The notes beneath the pieces are model-generated. The model made no database searches. It saw only the letters and a list, made by a program, of their open reading frames with translations, and was not told the DNA's origin. From Nitrobacter sp035546855 (lineage in GTDB: Bacteria > Pseudomonadota > Alphaproteobacteria > Rhizobiales > Xanthobacteraceae), in NCBI GenBank assembly GCA_035546855.1, contig DASZVY010000029.1, positions 1-64,000 of the forward strand: a DNA stretch of 64,000 bases, read 5' to 3'. The stretch's first letter is position 1, and each line of letters opens with the position of its first letter. Position numbers and translations under genes: made by a program. Positions 43,306 to 50,802 of this stretch are shown one piece after another.

Positions 43306-44406
43306 CTACGCCGCCTTCGCCGCCCCGGCATTGAGATGCTTGAGGCGCGGCAGCACCTCCTGCTTCAACAGCCGCAGCGAATTGTGCCAGGCCTCCGGCT
43401 TGTGCTTGTAGTCGAAGCCGAACACCAGCAGCGTGCCGAAACCGCCGACTTCGTCATAGATCTTCTCGATCTTCTCGGCGACGGTGGTCGGCGAACCGAC
43501 GATCCAGTTGTGCTTCGCGCAATACTCTGCGGTGACGTCGCTGTCGGGCACATCCGGCTTGTGCTTCAGGTAGTCCTTGAAGCCGAAATGGCCGAGCAGT
43601 TGCAGGAAGTATTCGGTCATCATGCGGCCCATCATGTCGCCGACCGACAGCCGCCACGCTTCCTCGTCGGTGTCGGCGACAAAGACCTCGCGCACCATGC
43701 GCCAGTCCTGCCGGCTCGGCTTGCGGCCGGTCTTGGCGGCGCCGGCCTCCACCGATTCCCAGTGGCTCGACACGTAGGCCGGGTTGAGGTTGAGGCTCAT
43801 GGGAATGAAGCCGCGCTCGCCGGCGAGTTTCAGCGTATCCGAGCCCTTGCTGAGTCCTGCGACGCCGATCGGCGGATGCGGCGCCTGCACCGGCTTGATG
43901 TGGGGTTTCAGGAAATCGAACATCACCTCGGGCTTGGTCACCGTCCAGTACTTGCCCTTGTGAGTCCACGGCGCATCCTCGGTCCACATCTTGAGGATGA
44001 TCTCCAGCGCCTCGCGGGTCATGTCGCGGTTCTGGCCGGACATGCCGTCGACGTTGAACATCGCCCAGTCGCTGGGAAGGCCGGAGGCCGCCACGCCGAA
44101 ATTGAGGCGGCCTTGCGAAAGATGATCGAGCATCGCCACGCGGTTGGCGAGTTCGGCCGGATGATGATACGGCAGCAGGAAGCCGCCAGGGCCGAGGCGA
44201 ATGTTTTTGGTCTGGCGGATGGCTTCGACCAGCAGCAGGTCGGGCGCGGGATGCGGCTCCCACGGCGCGGTGTGATGCTCGCCGACCCAGGCTTCCTGAT
44301 AGCCCAGTTCGTCGCACCAGCGCAGAACCTGCAGATCCCAGTCGTGGCCTTCCTTCAAGCCGCACTCCGGCGGATGCGAAGGCATGGTGAAATAACCGAT
44401 CTCCAT
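43306..44406 (-). CDS. LLM-class flavin-dependent monooxygenase
   Basis: A 366-residue luciferase-like (bacterial luciferase/alkanesulfonate monooxygenase fold) enzyme that uses reduced FMN and O2. The N-terminal half shows WVGEHHTAPW, LGPGGFLLPYHHPAELANRVAMLDHLSQGR and FGVAASGLPSDW; it resembles limonene-monooxygenase-type members. The C-terminal FGTLLVFGFDYK is also family-typical. The ATG at 44406 follows AAGGAGAGG, a very strong site. A sigma-54 promoter lies 62-78 bases upstream. The substrate is unknown; the divergent importer may bring it in. Confidence 0.86.
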   Translation of the reverse strand: MEIGYFTMPSHPPECGLKEGHDWDLQVLRWCDELGYQEAWVGEHHTAPWEPHPAPDLLLVEAIRQTKNIRLGPGGFLLPYHHPAELANRVAMLDHLSQGRLNFGVAASGLPSDWAMFNVDGMSGQNRDMTREALEIILKMWTEDAPWTHKGKYWTVTKPEVMFDFLKPHIKPVQAPHPPIGVAGLSKGSDTLKLAGERGFIPMSLNLNPAYVSSHWESVEAGAAKTGRKPSRQDWRMVREVFVADTDEEAWRLSVGDMMGRMMTEYFLQLLGHFGFKDYLKHKPDVPDSDVTAEYCAKHNWIVGSPTTVAEKIEKIYDEVGGFGTLLVFGFDYKHKPEAWHNSLRLLKQEVLPRLKHLNAGAAKAA

Positions 44407-44467
44407 GGCGTGTCCTCTCCTTGACGGTTTCATCGCAACGCGTCTTGCGCGCGTTATCGTGAGCCCG

Positions 44468-44484
44468 AGCAAGCGCCATGCCAA
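44468..44484 (-). promoter_or_regulatory. Sigma-54 promoter of the LLM monooxygenase gene
   Basis: On the minus strand the 17-base element TTGGCATGGCGCTTGCT matches the sigma-54 consensus (YTGGCACG-N4-TTGCW) at all positions but one, with GG and GC at the right spacing. Transcription should start near 44457, 50 bases before the ATG. Confidence 0.75.
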
Positions 44485-44566
44485 TGGCAATTTTCCGGCA
44501 GGCGCGCACCATGCGGCATCGCCTTGCGTCGAATGTCTTCAACCTGCGGCCGACTGTGGCGGCCTC

Positions 44567-44605
44567 GTCCCACGGTTGCGACACCGTGTCCCGGATATGA
44601 GACAC
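44567..44605. promoter_or_regulatory. Two tandem 18-bp dyads, likely enhancer sites for the AcoR-type activator
   Basis: CGTCCC-N6-GCGACA (44567-44584) and TGTCCC-N6-GAGACA (44588-44605) share the layout [TC]GTCCC-N6-GNGACA. Their centres are 21 bp apart, two helical turns, so both face the same side of the DNA. They lie about 110-150 bases upstream of the sigma-54 start of the monooxygenase gene, the normal enhancer distance. Confidence 0.6.
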
Positions 44606-44669
44606 GGCCTGACGCTGATTTTGCGCTGCAGCGCCGATTCGTGCGGTGATCCATAGCCTCGCGCCCGGT

Positions 44670-44686
44670 CTGGACGGAGCGCTGCA
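44670..44686 (+). promoter_or_regulatory. Weak sigma-54-like element upstream of the ABC importer
   Basis: CTGGACGGAGCGCTGCA keeps the GG-N10-GC core of sigma-54 promoters but lacks the CAC of the -24 box and one T of the -12 box. It faces the importer genes, and the enhancer dyads lie about 100 bases behind it, so joint control is possible but not secure. Confidence 0.3.
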
Positions 44687-44739
44687 ATCCGATAAGCTGC
44701 CGGGGCACGGCATAAAAAATTATCAAAGGGACGGAAACT

Positions 44740-46125
44740 GTGACGCGCAAAACACCACGTATGTTTGCACTCGCCGCGGCTGCCATCAGCCTCGTCTACA
44801 CGGCATCTCCTGCGCTTGCCCAGCAAAAGACGCTCACGGTCTGGTGGGGCAAGGGCTTTTACAAATCCGAGGACGACGCGCTCCTCGCCGCGATCAAGAA
44901 GTTCGAGACCAAGACCGGCATCAAGGTCGAACTATCGCAATACGCCATCCAGGACATGATCCCGAAGACGGTGGCCGCGCTGGATTCAGGCACGGTGCCG
45001 GATGTCGCCTATTCCGACACTTATGATGTGCAAGCCGGCGGCAAGTGGGCCTACGAGGGCAAGCTCGAGGATCTCTCCGACATCCTGCTTCCCATGAAAG
45101 ACAAGTTTGCGCCGAACACGCTGGAAACGGCCTATCTCTATAACGACAAGACCAAGAAGAAGGGCTACTACGGCTTTCCGCTGAAGCAGCAGACCATGCA
45201 TGTGCAGATCTGGAGCGACATGCTGGAGCAGGCGGGCTTCAAGGTCAGCGACATTCCGACCAAGTGGGCGGATTACTGGTCGTTTTGGTGCGACAAGGTG
45301 CAGCCGGCCTACCGCAAGGCCACCGGCAAGCGGGTTTACGGCATCGGGCAGCCGATGGGCGTGGAATCCACCGACTCATTCCAGTCGTTCTACACCTTCA
45401 TGGATGCCTACAACGTCAATCTGGTGGACGACAACGGCAAGCTGCTCGTCGACGATCCCAAGGTGAAGCAGGGTCTTGTCGGCGCCCTGAAGGACTATAC
45501 CGACATCTATCTGAAGGGGTGCACGCCGCCGTCATCGACCACTTGGAAGGATCCAGATAACAACGTTGCCTTCCACAATCGCACGACGATCATGACGCAC
45601 AACTTCACGATCTCGATCGCGGCGAAGTGGTATGAGGATTCGACAAACCCCTCGTTGACGCCGGAGCAGCGCGCCGCCGCCAAGAAGGCTTACGACGAAA
45701 CGATCCTGACCACGGGCTTTCCGAACAAGCCGGACGGCAGCAAGCTGGAGTATCGCTCCGACGTCAAAACCGGCGTGATCTTCGCCGCCGCCAAGAACAA
45801 GGCCGAGGCCAAGGAATTCGTCAAATTCCTGCTGCAGGAGGAAAACCTCCAGCCTTACGTCGAAGGCGCGCTGGGCCGCTGGTTCCCCGTCACCAAGGCC
45901 GGGCAGGCCAGCCCGTTCTGGCAGGCCGACCATCACCGCCGCGCGGTCTACGCGCAGTTCACCGGCGGCACCCGGCCGTTCGATTTCGTGAAGAACTACA
46001 AGTTCACGATTCTGAACAACGAGAATGCCTGGGCTAAGGCCATGAACCGCGTCGTCAACGAGAAGGTGCCTGTCGACAAGGCGGTGGATGAACTGATCGC
46101 CCGCATCAAGCAGGTGGCGGGATAA
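44740..46125 (+). CDS. ABC transporter substrate-binding protein, CUT1/UgpB-like
   Basis: A 461-residue extracellular solute-binding protein of family 1, exported by a Sec signal (MFALAAAAISLVYTASPALAQ, cleaved after ALA). The mature start TLTVWWGKGFYKSEDDALLAAIKKFETKTGIKVEL is typical. The GTG at 44740 follows AAAGGGACGGA; an ATG seven codons later is an alternative. It precedes two permease genes. CUT1 proteins mostly bind oligosaccharides, polyols or glycerol phosphate; the ligand here is not known and may be tied to the divergent monooxygenase. Confidence 0.88.
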   Translation: MTRKTPRMFALAAAAISLVYTASPALAQQKTLTVWWGKGFYKSEDDALLAAIKKFETKTGIKVELSQYAIQDMIPKTVAALDSGTVPDVAYSDTYDVQAGGKWAYEGKLEDLSDILLPMKDKFAPNTLETAYLYNDKTKKKGYYGFPLKQQTMHVQIWSDMLEQAGFKVSDIPTKWADYWSFWCDKVQPAYRKATGKRVYGIGQPMGVESTDSFQSFYTFMDAYNVNLVDDNGKLLVDDPKVKQGLVGALKDYTDIYLKGCTPPSSTTWKDPDNNVAFHNRTTIMTHNFTISIAAKWYEDSTNPSLTPEQRAAAKKAYDETILTTGFPNKPDGSKLEYRSDVKTGVIFAAAKNKAEAKEFVKFLLQEENLQPYVEGALGRWFPVTKAGQASPFWQADHHRRAVYAQFTGGTRPFDFVKNYKFTILNNENAWAKAMNRVVNEKVPVDKAVDELIARIKQVAG

Positions 46126-46144
46126 AACCGAACGATAAACTGAT

Positions 46145-46172
46145 ATGCGCTCCCGCCGACGCGGGAGCGCAT
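46145..46172 (+). promoter_or_regulatory. Perfect intercistronic hairpin between binding-protein and permease genes
   Basis: ATGCGCTCCCGC (46145-46156) and GCGGGAGCGCAT (46161-46172) form a 12-bp perfect stem with a CGAC loop and no T-run. It lies 20 bases after the binding-protein stop and 27 before the permease start. Such hairpins protect upstream mRNA from 3' exonucleases and raise binding-protein levels over permease levels. Confidence 0.7.
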
Positions 46173-46198
46173 CCGCCATATCGATCGAGCCAGGGCGC

Positions 46199-47077
46199 AT
46201 GACAGCAACGACCTTCGCAAGCGATGGCAGCGCTATTCCCCATGGACCGCTTGCGGCACGGCTGACCGTGCCGCAGGTGTGGGGCCTGTTGCTGCTCGTG
46301 CCCTATCTGCTGGTGTTCCTGGCATTCGTGGTCTACCCGATCGGCTACGGGTTCTGGCTCGCCCGTCATCCGTCGAGCTACGTTGCGCTCTACCACGATC
46401 CGGTCTTCGCGCGCGCCGCGGTCAACACGCTGATCTTCCTGGTGATCGGCATCAACCTCAAGATGATCGTCGCGCTATTCCTGTCGGGCTTCTTTATTCA
46501 GGCACGGGCCTGGATCCGCTGGCTCTCGGTGTTGTTCATCTTGCCCTGGGCCGTGCCATCGATCCCGACCATTCTGTCTCTGCGCTTCATGCTCAATCCG
46601 GAATGGGGCGTGGTCAACCAGATCATCTTCAACCTCACCGGCGATGACGGGCCGAACTGGCTGAACAATCCCACGATCGCGCTCAGCATGGCGATCGCCG
46701 TCCATATCTGGAAATCGCTGCCGTTCTGGACGCTGATCCTGATGACGGGGCGGCTCGCCATCCCGCAGGATTTATTCGAAGCCGCCTCCGTGGACGGCGC
46801 GAGCTGGTGGCAGAAATTCCGCTACGTGACATGGCCATCGGTGCAAACGCTCTACATCACCTGCACGCTGCTCTCGATGATCTGGACCCTCGGGGATTTC
46901 AACAGCGTCTATCTTCTGACCGGAGGCGGGCCGGCCGATCTCACGCATGTGCTGTCGACGCTCGGCATCCGCTATCTCCGGCTCGATCAACTCGATCTCG
47001 CGATGGCGTCGATCGTCTGCGCGATGCCGCTGGTGCTGCCGCTGGTGTATTTCATGATGAAACGGTTGTCGCGATGA
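46199..47077 (+). CDS. ABC transporter permease, CUT1 family (first subunit)
   Basis: A 292-residue inner-membrane protein with six hydrophobic segments and the MalF-type coupling loop (LFEAASVDGASWWQKFRYVTWPSV). The ATG at 46199 follows AGGG; the longer frame starts inside the hairpin at 46145 and is not used. The stop overlaps the next start (ATGA). It forms a heterodimer with the next gene product. Confidence 0.88.
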   Translation: MTATTFASDGSAIPHGPLAARLTVPQVWGLLLLVPYLLVFLAFVVYPIGYGFWLARHPSSYVALYHDPVFARAAVNTLIFLVIGINLKMIVALFLSGFFIQARAWIRWLSVLFILPWAVPSIPTILSLRFMLNPEWGVVNQIIFNLTGDDGPNWLNNPTIALSMAIAVHIWKSLPFWTLILMTGRLAIPQDLFEAASVDGASWWQKFRYVTWPSVQTLYITCTLLSMIWTLGDFNSVYLLTGGGPADLTHVLSTLGIRYLRLDQLDLAMASIVCAMPLVLPLVYFMMKRLSR

Positions 47078-47925
47078 AGCTGCCGACCCTGCGCGAGATC
47101 GGAACCGAAGCGCGTCTGCTGCTGATCGGCATCCCGGTGCTCCTCTGGACCCTGATCCCGATCTACAACCTGTTCCGTTTCTCGATCTCACCCAAGGAGG
47201 AAGCGCTCTCGGGCAAGCTGTGGCCGGACCATCCGACGCTGCAGAACTTCAATATCGTGTTCCACCAGGGGCACTACTTCCTGCGCGATTTCTGGATTCA
47301 ATTCTGGAATTCGATTGTCATCGCCGTGTCGGTCGGCGCGCTCACGCTGTTCATCGCCACGGCGGCCGCATTCGCCATCTCGCGCCTGCGCGTGCCGGGC
47401 GGACGCACGGTGCTCAATCTCGCGCTGCTCACCTACTTCATTCCGGCAGCCTTCCTCGCTGTGCCGATGTATCGCGCCATGGGCGTCTATGGACTGCTCA
47501 ACAGCCAGTGGTCGCTGATCCTGGCCATGGTCACCATCGCGGCTCCCTATGCGATCTGGGTGCTGAAGCAGGCTTCGGACAAGCTGCCGGTCGAACTGGA
47601 TGAAGCCGCCGTAATGGACGGCGCCTCGCCGCTGCAACTGTTCCGGCTGGTCTATCTGCCGCTGATGATCCCGTCGCTCGTGGCCATCGGCACCTATGCG
47701 ATCCTGCTCGCCTGGAACGAATATCTCTACGCCTTCCTGTTGCTATCGAACGACCGCGACCTCACGCTGCCGGTGGCGCTCGGCAACTTTCTCGCGGCGG
47801 ACGACTCTCCGTGGGAGCTTCTGATGACCACCGGCTTCATCTACGCGCTGCCGCCCGCTGCGATCTATTACGCATTCCGCCGCTATATGGTCGGCGGACT
47901 GACGGCGGGTGCCGTCAAGTCGTGA
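47074..47925 (+). CDS. ABC transporter permease, CUT1 family (second subunit)
   Basis: A 283-residue inner-membrane protein with the MalG-type coupling loop (LDEAAVMDGASPLQLFRLVYLPLMIPSL) and six hydrophobic segments. It overlaps the first permease gene by four bases. No ATPase gene follows; the next gene is an unrelated TPR protein, so the importer must use a shared MsiK/UgpC-like ATPase encoded elsewhere or upstream of other operons. Confidence 0.88.
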   Translation: MKLPTLREIGTEARLLLIGIPVLLWTLIPIYNLFRFSISPKEEALSGKLWPDHPTLQNFNIVFHQGHYFLRDFWIQFWNSIVIAVSVGALTLFIATAAAFAISRLRVPGGRTVLNLALLTYFIPAAFLAVPMYRAMGVYGLLNSQWSLILAMVTIAAPYAIWVLKQASDKLPVELDEAAVMDGASPLQLFRLVYLPLMIPSLVAIGTYAILLAWNEYLYAFLLLSNDRDLTLPVALGNFLAADDSPWELLMTTGFIYALPPAAIYYAFRRYMVGGLTAGAVKS

Positions 47926-48070
47926 ACGCCATCGGCAGCCGGCGGAAAACTGTTTCTGAATGTATCCATCGGCGCGCTTGGAACATTCAGCAACATTCCA
48001 GCCGCCGCGGCGCGCACGAATCGCCCGATAGTCAGAGCTCGATGCCCTCAAGCCGCAAGTTCGCGCCCAC

Positions 48071-49597
48071 GTGACCGGAGTGAAACGGAACACGCCCTCC
48101 GCCAGCAATGCCGTCGGACCTGACGACTGGCAGCCCCGGCGCGTGCAGGAAACCCAGCTTGCGCAACTCGAAACCTGGCTCACCGCGCCGCCTCCCGGCG
48201 AGTCCACGACCGACGCCGAAATCCGGCGCGCGGTTCTCCTCCATGCGCTCGACCGGGGCGAGCAGGCACAGCAGGCGTTCATCGCCCTCCTGCGGCGCGA
48301 ACCGACCAATTTCAGCGCCTTGAACGAGTTCGGCACGTTCCTCGTGAACACCGGGGCGATCGCGGCCGCATGCCGGGTCTACGCCGAGGCGATCGCGCAT
48401 CACCCGGATAACCCGATGGCGCGCATCAACCTCGCCAACCTTCTGCTGCGCGCCAACAGCTATGCGGAGGCCCGCGAGCACTACGAGGCCGCGCTCCGCC
48501 TCGATCCCGAGCACCCGCAGGCGCATCAGGGCCTCGGCGCCGTCTTCGCCGACCTCGGCGACCGCGAGACGGCGCGGGCACATTTCAGCCGCGGCTTTCG
48601 CGGACACGCCATTTCGACGCAACCCTATCGCGGCAGCCAAGCGCCGATTGCGCTGCTGGAACTGGTCTCGTCGGGCGGCGGCAACATTCCGACCTCGGCT
48701 TTCCTCGACGACCGCGTCTTCCTGACGTCGGTGATCGTCGCGGACTATCTCGATCCGGCGTCGCCGCTGCCACCGCATCACCTGATCTTCAACGCGATCG
48801 GCGACGCGGATCTGTGCCAGCCTGCGCTCGCGGCCGCGGTCAAACTCGCCGCAGCCACGCCCGTGCCCGTCATCAACGACCCGCGCGCGGTCATGAAGAC
48901 CGGCCGCATCGACAATGCGCGGCGTCTCAGCGGCATCCCCGGCGTGGTGACTGCGCGCACGACGGCAATCGCGCGTGCCGCCCTCATGGGGCCCGATGCC
49001 GCGGCGATCCTCGTCCGCCATGGCCTGCACTGTCCCTTGCTGCTGCGGTCGCCCGGCTTCCACACCGGCCGCAATTTCATTCGCGTCGACACCGTCGCCG
49101 ACATGGCAACCGCAGCCCAAAACCTTCCCGGCGATGAATTGCTCGCGATCGAATATCTCGACGCGCGTGGCGCAGACGGCAGCGCGCGCAAATATCGCGT
49201 GATGATGATCGATGGCCAAATCCATCCGCTGCATCTGGCGATCTCGCGTGACTGGAAGGTGCACTACTTCACCTCGGACATGGCCGCGCGCCCGGATCAC
49301 CGCGCGGAGGAGGCGGCGTTCCTCGCCAACATGCGCGCTGCGCTCGGCGCGCGGGCCGTGACGGCGCTCGAAGGCATCCGCGATGCCCTCGGGCTGGACT
49401 ATTGCGGCGTCGATTTCGGCCTCGATCGCAACGGCGACGTGCTGCTGTTCGAGGCCAACGCCACGATGGTGATCGCCAGCCCGGACTCCGATCCGCGCTG
49501 GGACTACCGGCGCGTGGCCATCGACCGCATTCTCGAGGCCGTGACTGGCATGATTCGGCGCCGGGCTGCCGGACCAATGCTCAGCCGGCCAGCGTGA
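48071..49597 (+). CDS. TPR protein fused to an ATP-grasp-like domain
   Basis: A 508-residue protein of unknown function. Residues about 60-180 contain three or more TPR units (for example ARINLANLLLRANSYAEARE and HYEAALRLDPEHPQAHQGL). The remainder resembles an ATP-grasp ligase: RHGLHCPLLLRSPGFHTG in the nucleotide-binding lobe, ARKYRVMMIDGQIHPLHLAIS, and at the end DYCGVDFGLDRNGDVLLFEANATM, the Mg-binding Asp/Glu/Asn set of RimK-like enzymes. It might ligate amino acids or peptides to a partner chosen by the TPRs. The GTG at 48071 is weakly supported. Its end overlaps the convergent gene by 17 bases. Confidence 0.72.
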   Translation: MTGVKRNTPSASNAVGPDDWQPRRVQETQLAQLETWLTAPPPGESTTDAEIRRAVLLHALDRGEQAQQAFIALLRREPTNFSALNEFGTFLVNTGAIAAACRVYAEAIAHHPDNPMARINLANLLLRANSYAEAREHYEAALRLDPEHPQAHQGLGAVFADLGDRETARAHFSRGFRGHAISTQPYRGSQAPIALLELVSSGGGNIPTSAFLDDRVFLTSVIVADYLDPASPLPPHHLIFNAIGDADLCQPALAAAVKLAAATPVPVINDPRAVMKTGRIDNARRLSGIPGVVTARTTAIARAALMGPDAAAILVRHGLHCPLLLRSPGFHTGRNFIRVDTVADMATAAQNLPGDELLAIEYLDARGADGSARKYRVMMIDGQIHPLHLAISRDWKVHYFTSDMAARPDHRAEEAAFLANMRAALGARAVTALEGIRDALGLDYCGVDFGLDRNGDVLLFEANATMVIASPDSDPRWDYRRVAIDRILEAVTGMIRRRAAGPMLSRPA

Positions 49598-50642
49598 ACT
49601 GCAGCACCAGTGTCCGCTGGATCAGCGAAAAATTATCGTCGGACACCAGCGTCAGAACGGTGTTGCCATCGGCGTCCACAAAGGCGTCCAGCCCTTCAAA
49701 ATTGTCGATCTCCTGGCCGAGGTCGGCGGTAAAGATCGCGGGACCATCGACCAGCGCACCCGGCGCGACCGATGCGATCGCGATCCGCCGGATGCGAATG
49801 CCGACACCGTGCGTCAGCGAAAACTTCCGCTCAAGCACCAGCAGGTCGCCGGACGGCAGCAGGCAGGTGTCGCTGATATCGAAATCGTCGGTGCGCCGGA
49901 TCGCGAATTGGCCCGGCGCAGGTCCGCCGATCAGGAACGCCATGATGTTGCGGTTGACGTCGAGGCCGCGTTCCGAGATCGCGATCAGCGTGCCGCCGAG
50001 CGGTTGGCCGCGCGGCACGAACACGAGGGATTCCAGCCCCCGGTTGTACGGCAGCTTGTGCACGGCGGGCGGCACCGGAACGGATTCGCCGCGCGCGCGC
50101 AAAAACCCCCTGCCGAAGTCGAACCGCAGGATTCTGTTCACGCGCTCGAGACCGACATAAACCAGCGATTCATCAATCGCCATCGACTCGCTGTCGAACC
50201 AGCCGCGCGCGGTGATCGGCCGCCCGTCAGGCCCGAGCATCGGCGCGGCCTCGACGTCGGCGAGCCCGGTCATTTCCTGCGACTTGTAGACGATGCGGCC
50301 GGTGAACCATGTGCCCTTGTCGCTCGCCGAGATGAACCGTTGGCCCTTCGGATCGAGTCGCAGGCTCGACAGTCCTCCGAAGCCGCGAAACGGCGAGGTC
50401 AGGATCAGGCCGCTGCGGAATTGCAGCGCGCCGAAGCGGGTGCGGGAGCGGTCGCGCAGATCGAAGGAGGCGATCGGCCGCGCGTTGACGGTGATCGACA
50501 CCGGCGCGGGAGGCGCGAGGTCGTCGGGCGGCGGCTGCTTCGGCGGGTGCGTTGCGACTTGCGCGCGGGCCGTAGCGGGAAGCGACAAAAGACCGGCCGC
50601 GGTCAACATCAGGAGGCGGCGGCGATCGATCGACGGAACCAT
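49581..50642 (-). CDS. Phytase-like esterase (PF13449), Tat-exported
   Basis: A 353-residue exported protein. The N-terminus SIDRRRLLMLTAAGLLSLPATARAQ has a twin-arginine pattern and a clear cleavage region. The mature part is beta-propeller-like: FRGFGGLSSLRLDPKGQRFISASDKG, then GWFDSESMAIDES and DISDTCLLPSGDLLVLERKFS, all marks of the family called esterase-like activity of phytase. The real substrate of these proteins is not settled. The ATG at 50642 has no strong ribosome-binding site. Confidence 0.78.
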   Translation of the reverse strand: MVPSIDRRRLLMLTAAGLLSLPATARAQVATHPPKQPPPDDLAPPAPVSITVNARPIASFDLRDRSRTRFGALQFRSGLILTSPFRGFGGLSSLRLDPKGQRFISASDKGTWFTGRIVYKSQEMTGLADVEAAPMLGPDGRPITARGWFDSESMAIDESLVYVGLERVNRILRFDFGRGFLRARGESVPVPPAVHKLPYNRGLESLVFVPRGQPLGGTLIAISERGLDVNRNIMAFLIGGPAPGQFAIRRTDDFDISDTCLLPSGDLLVLERKFSLTHGVGIRIRRIAIASVAPGALVDGPAIFTADLGQEIDNFEGLDAFVDADGNTVLTLVSDDNFSLIQRTLVLQFTLAG

Positions 50643-50802
50643 CAGCGGAAAGGACCATCTGTCGGCGACGTGTCCCGGATGCAGTGCGGCATTCTTATGC
50701 CGCGCTGCTGAGCCGGGACCGCCACAAAGGGCCGTCTGTGTAACGGACCCGGCTCAGCGATGCAACGCTGCACCGCGTCCGGGACACGACCGCAACCGAT
50801 CC

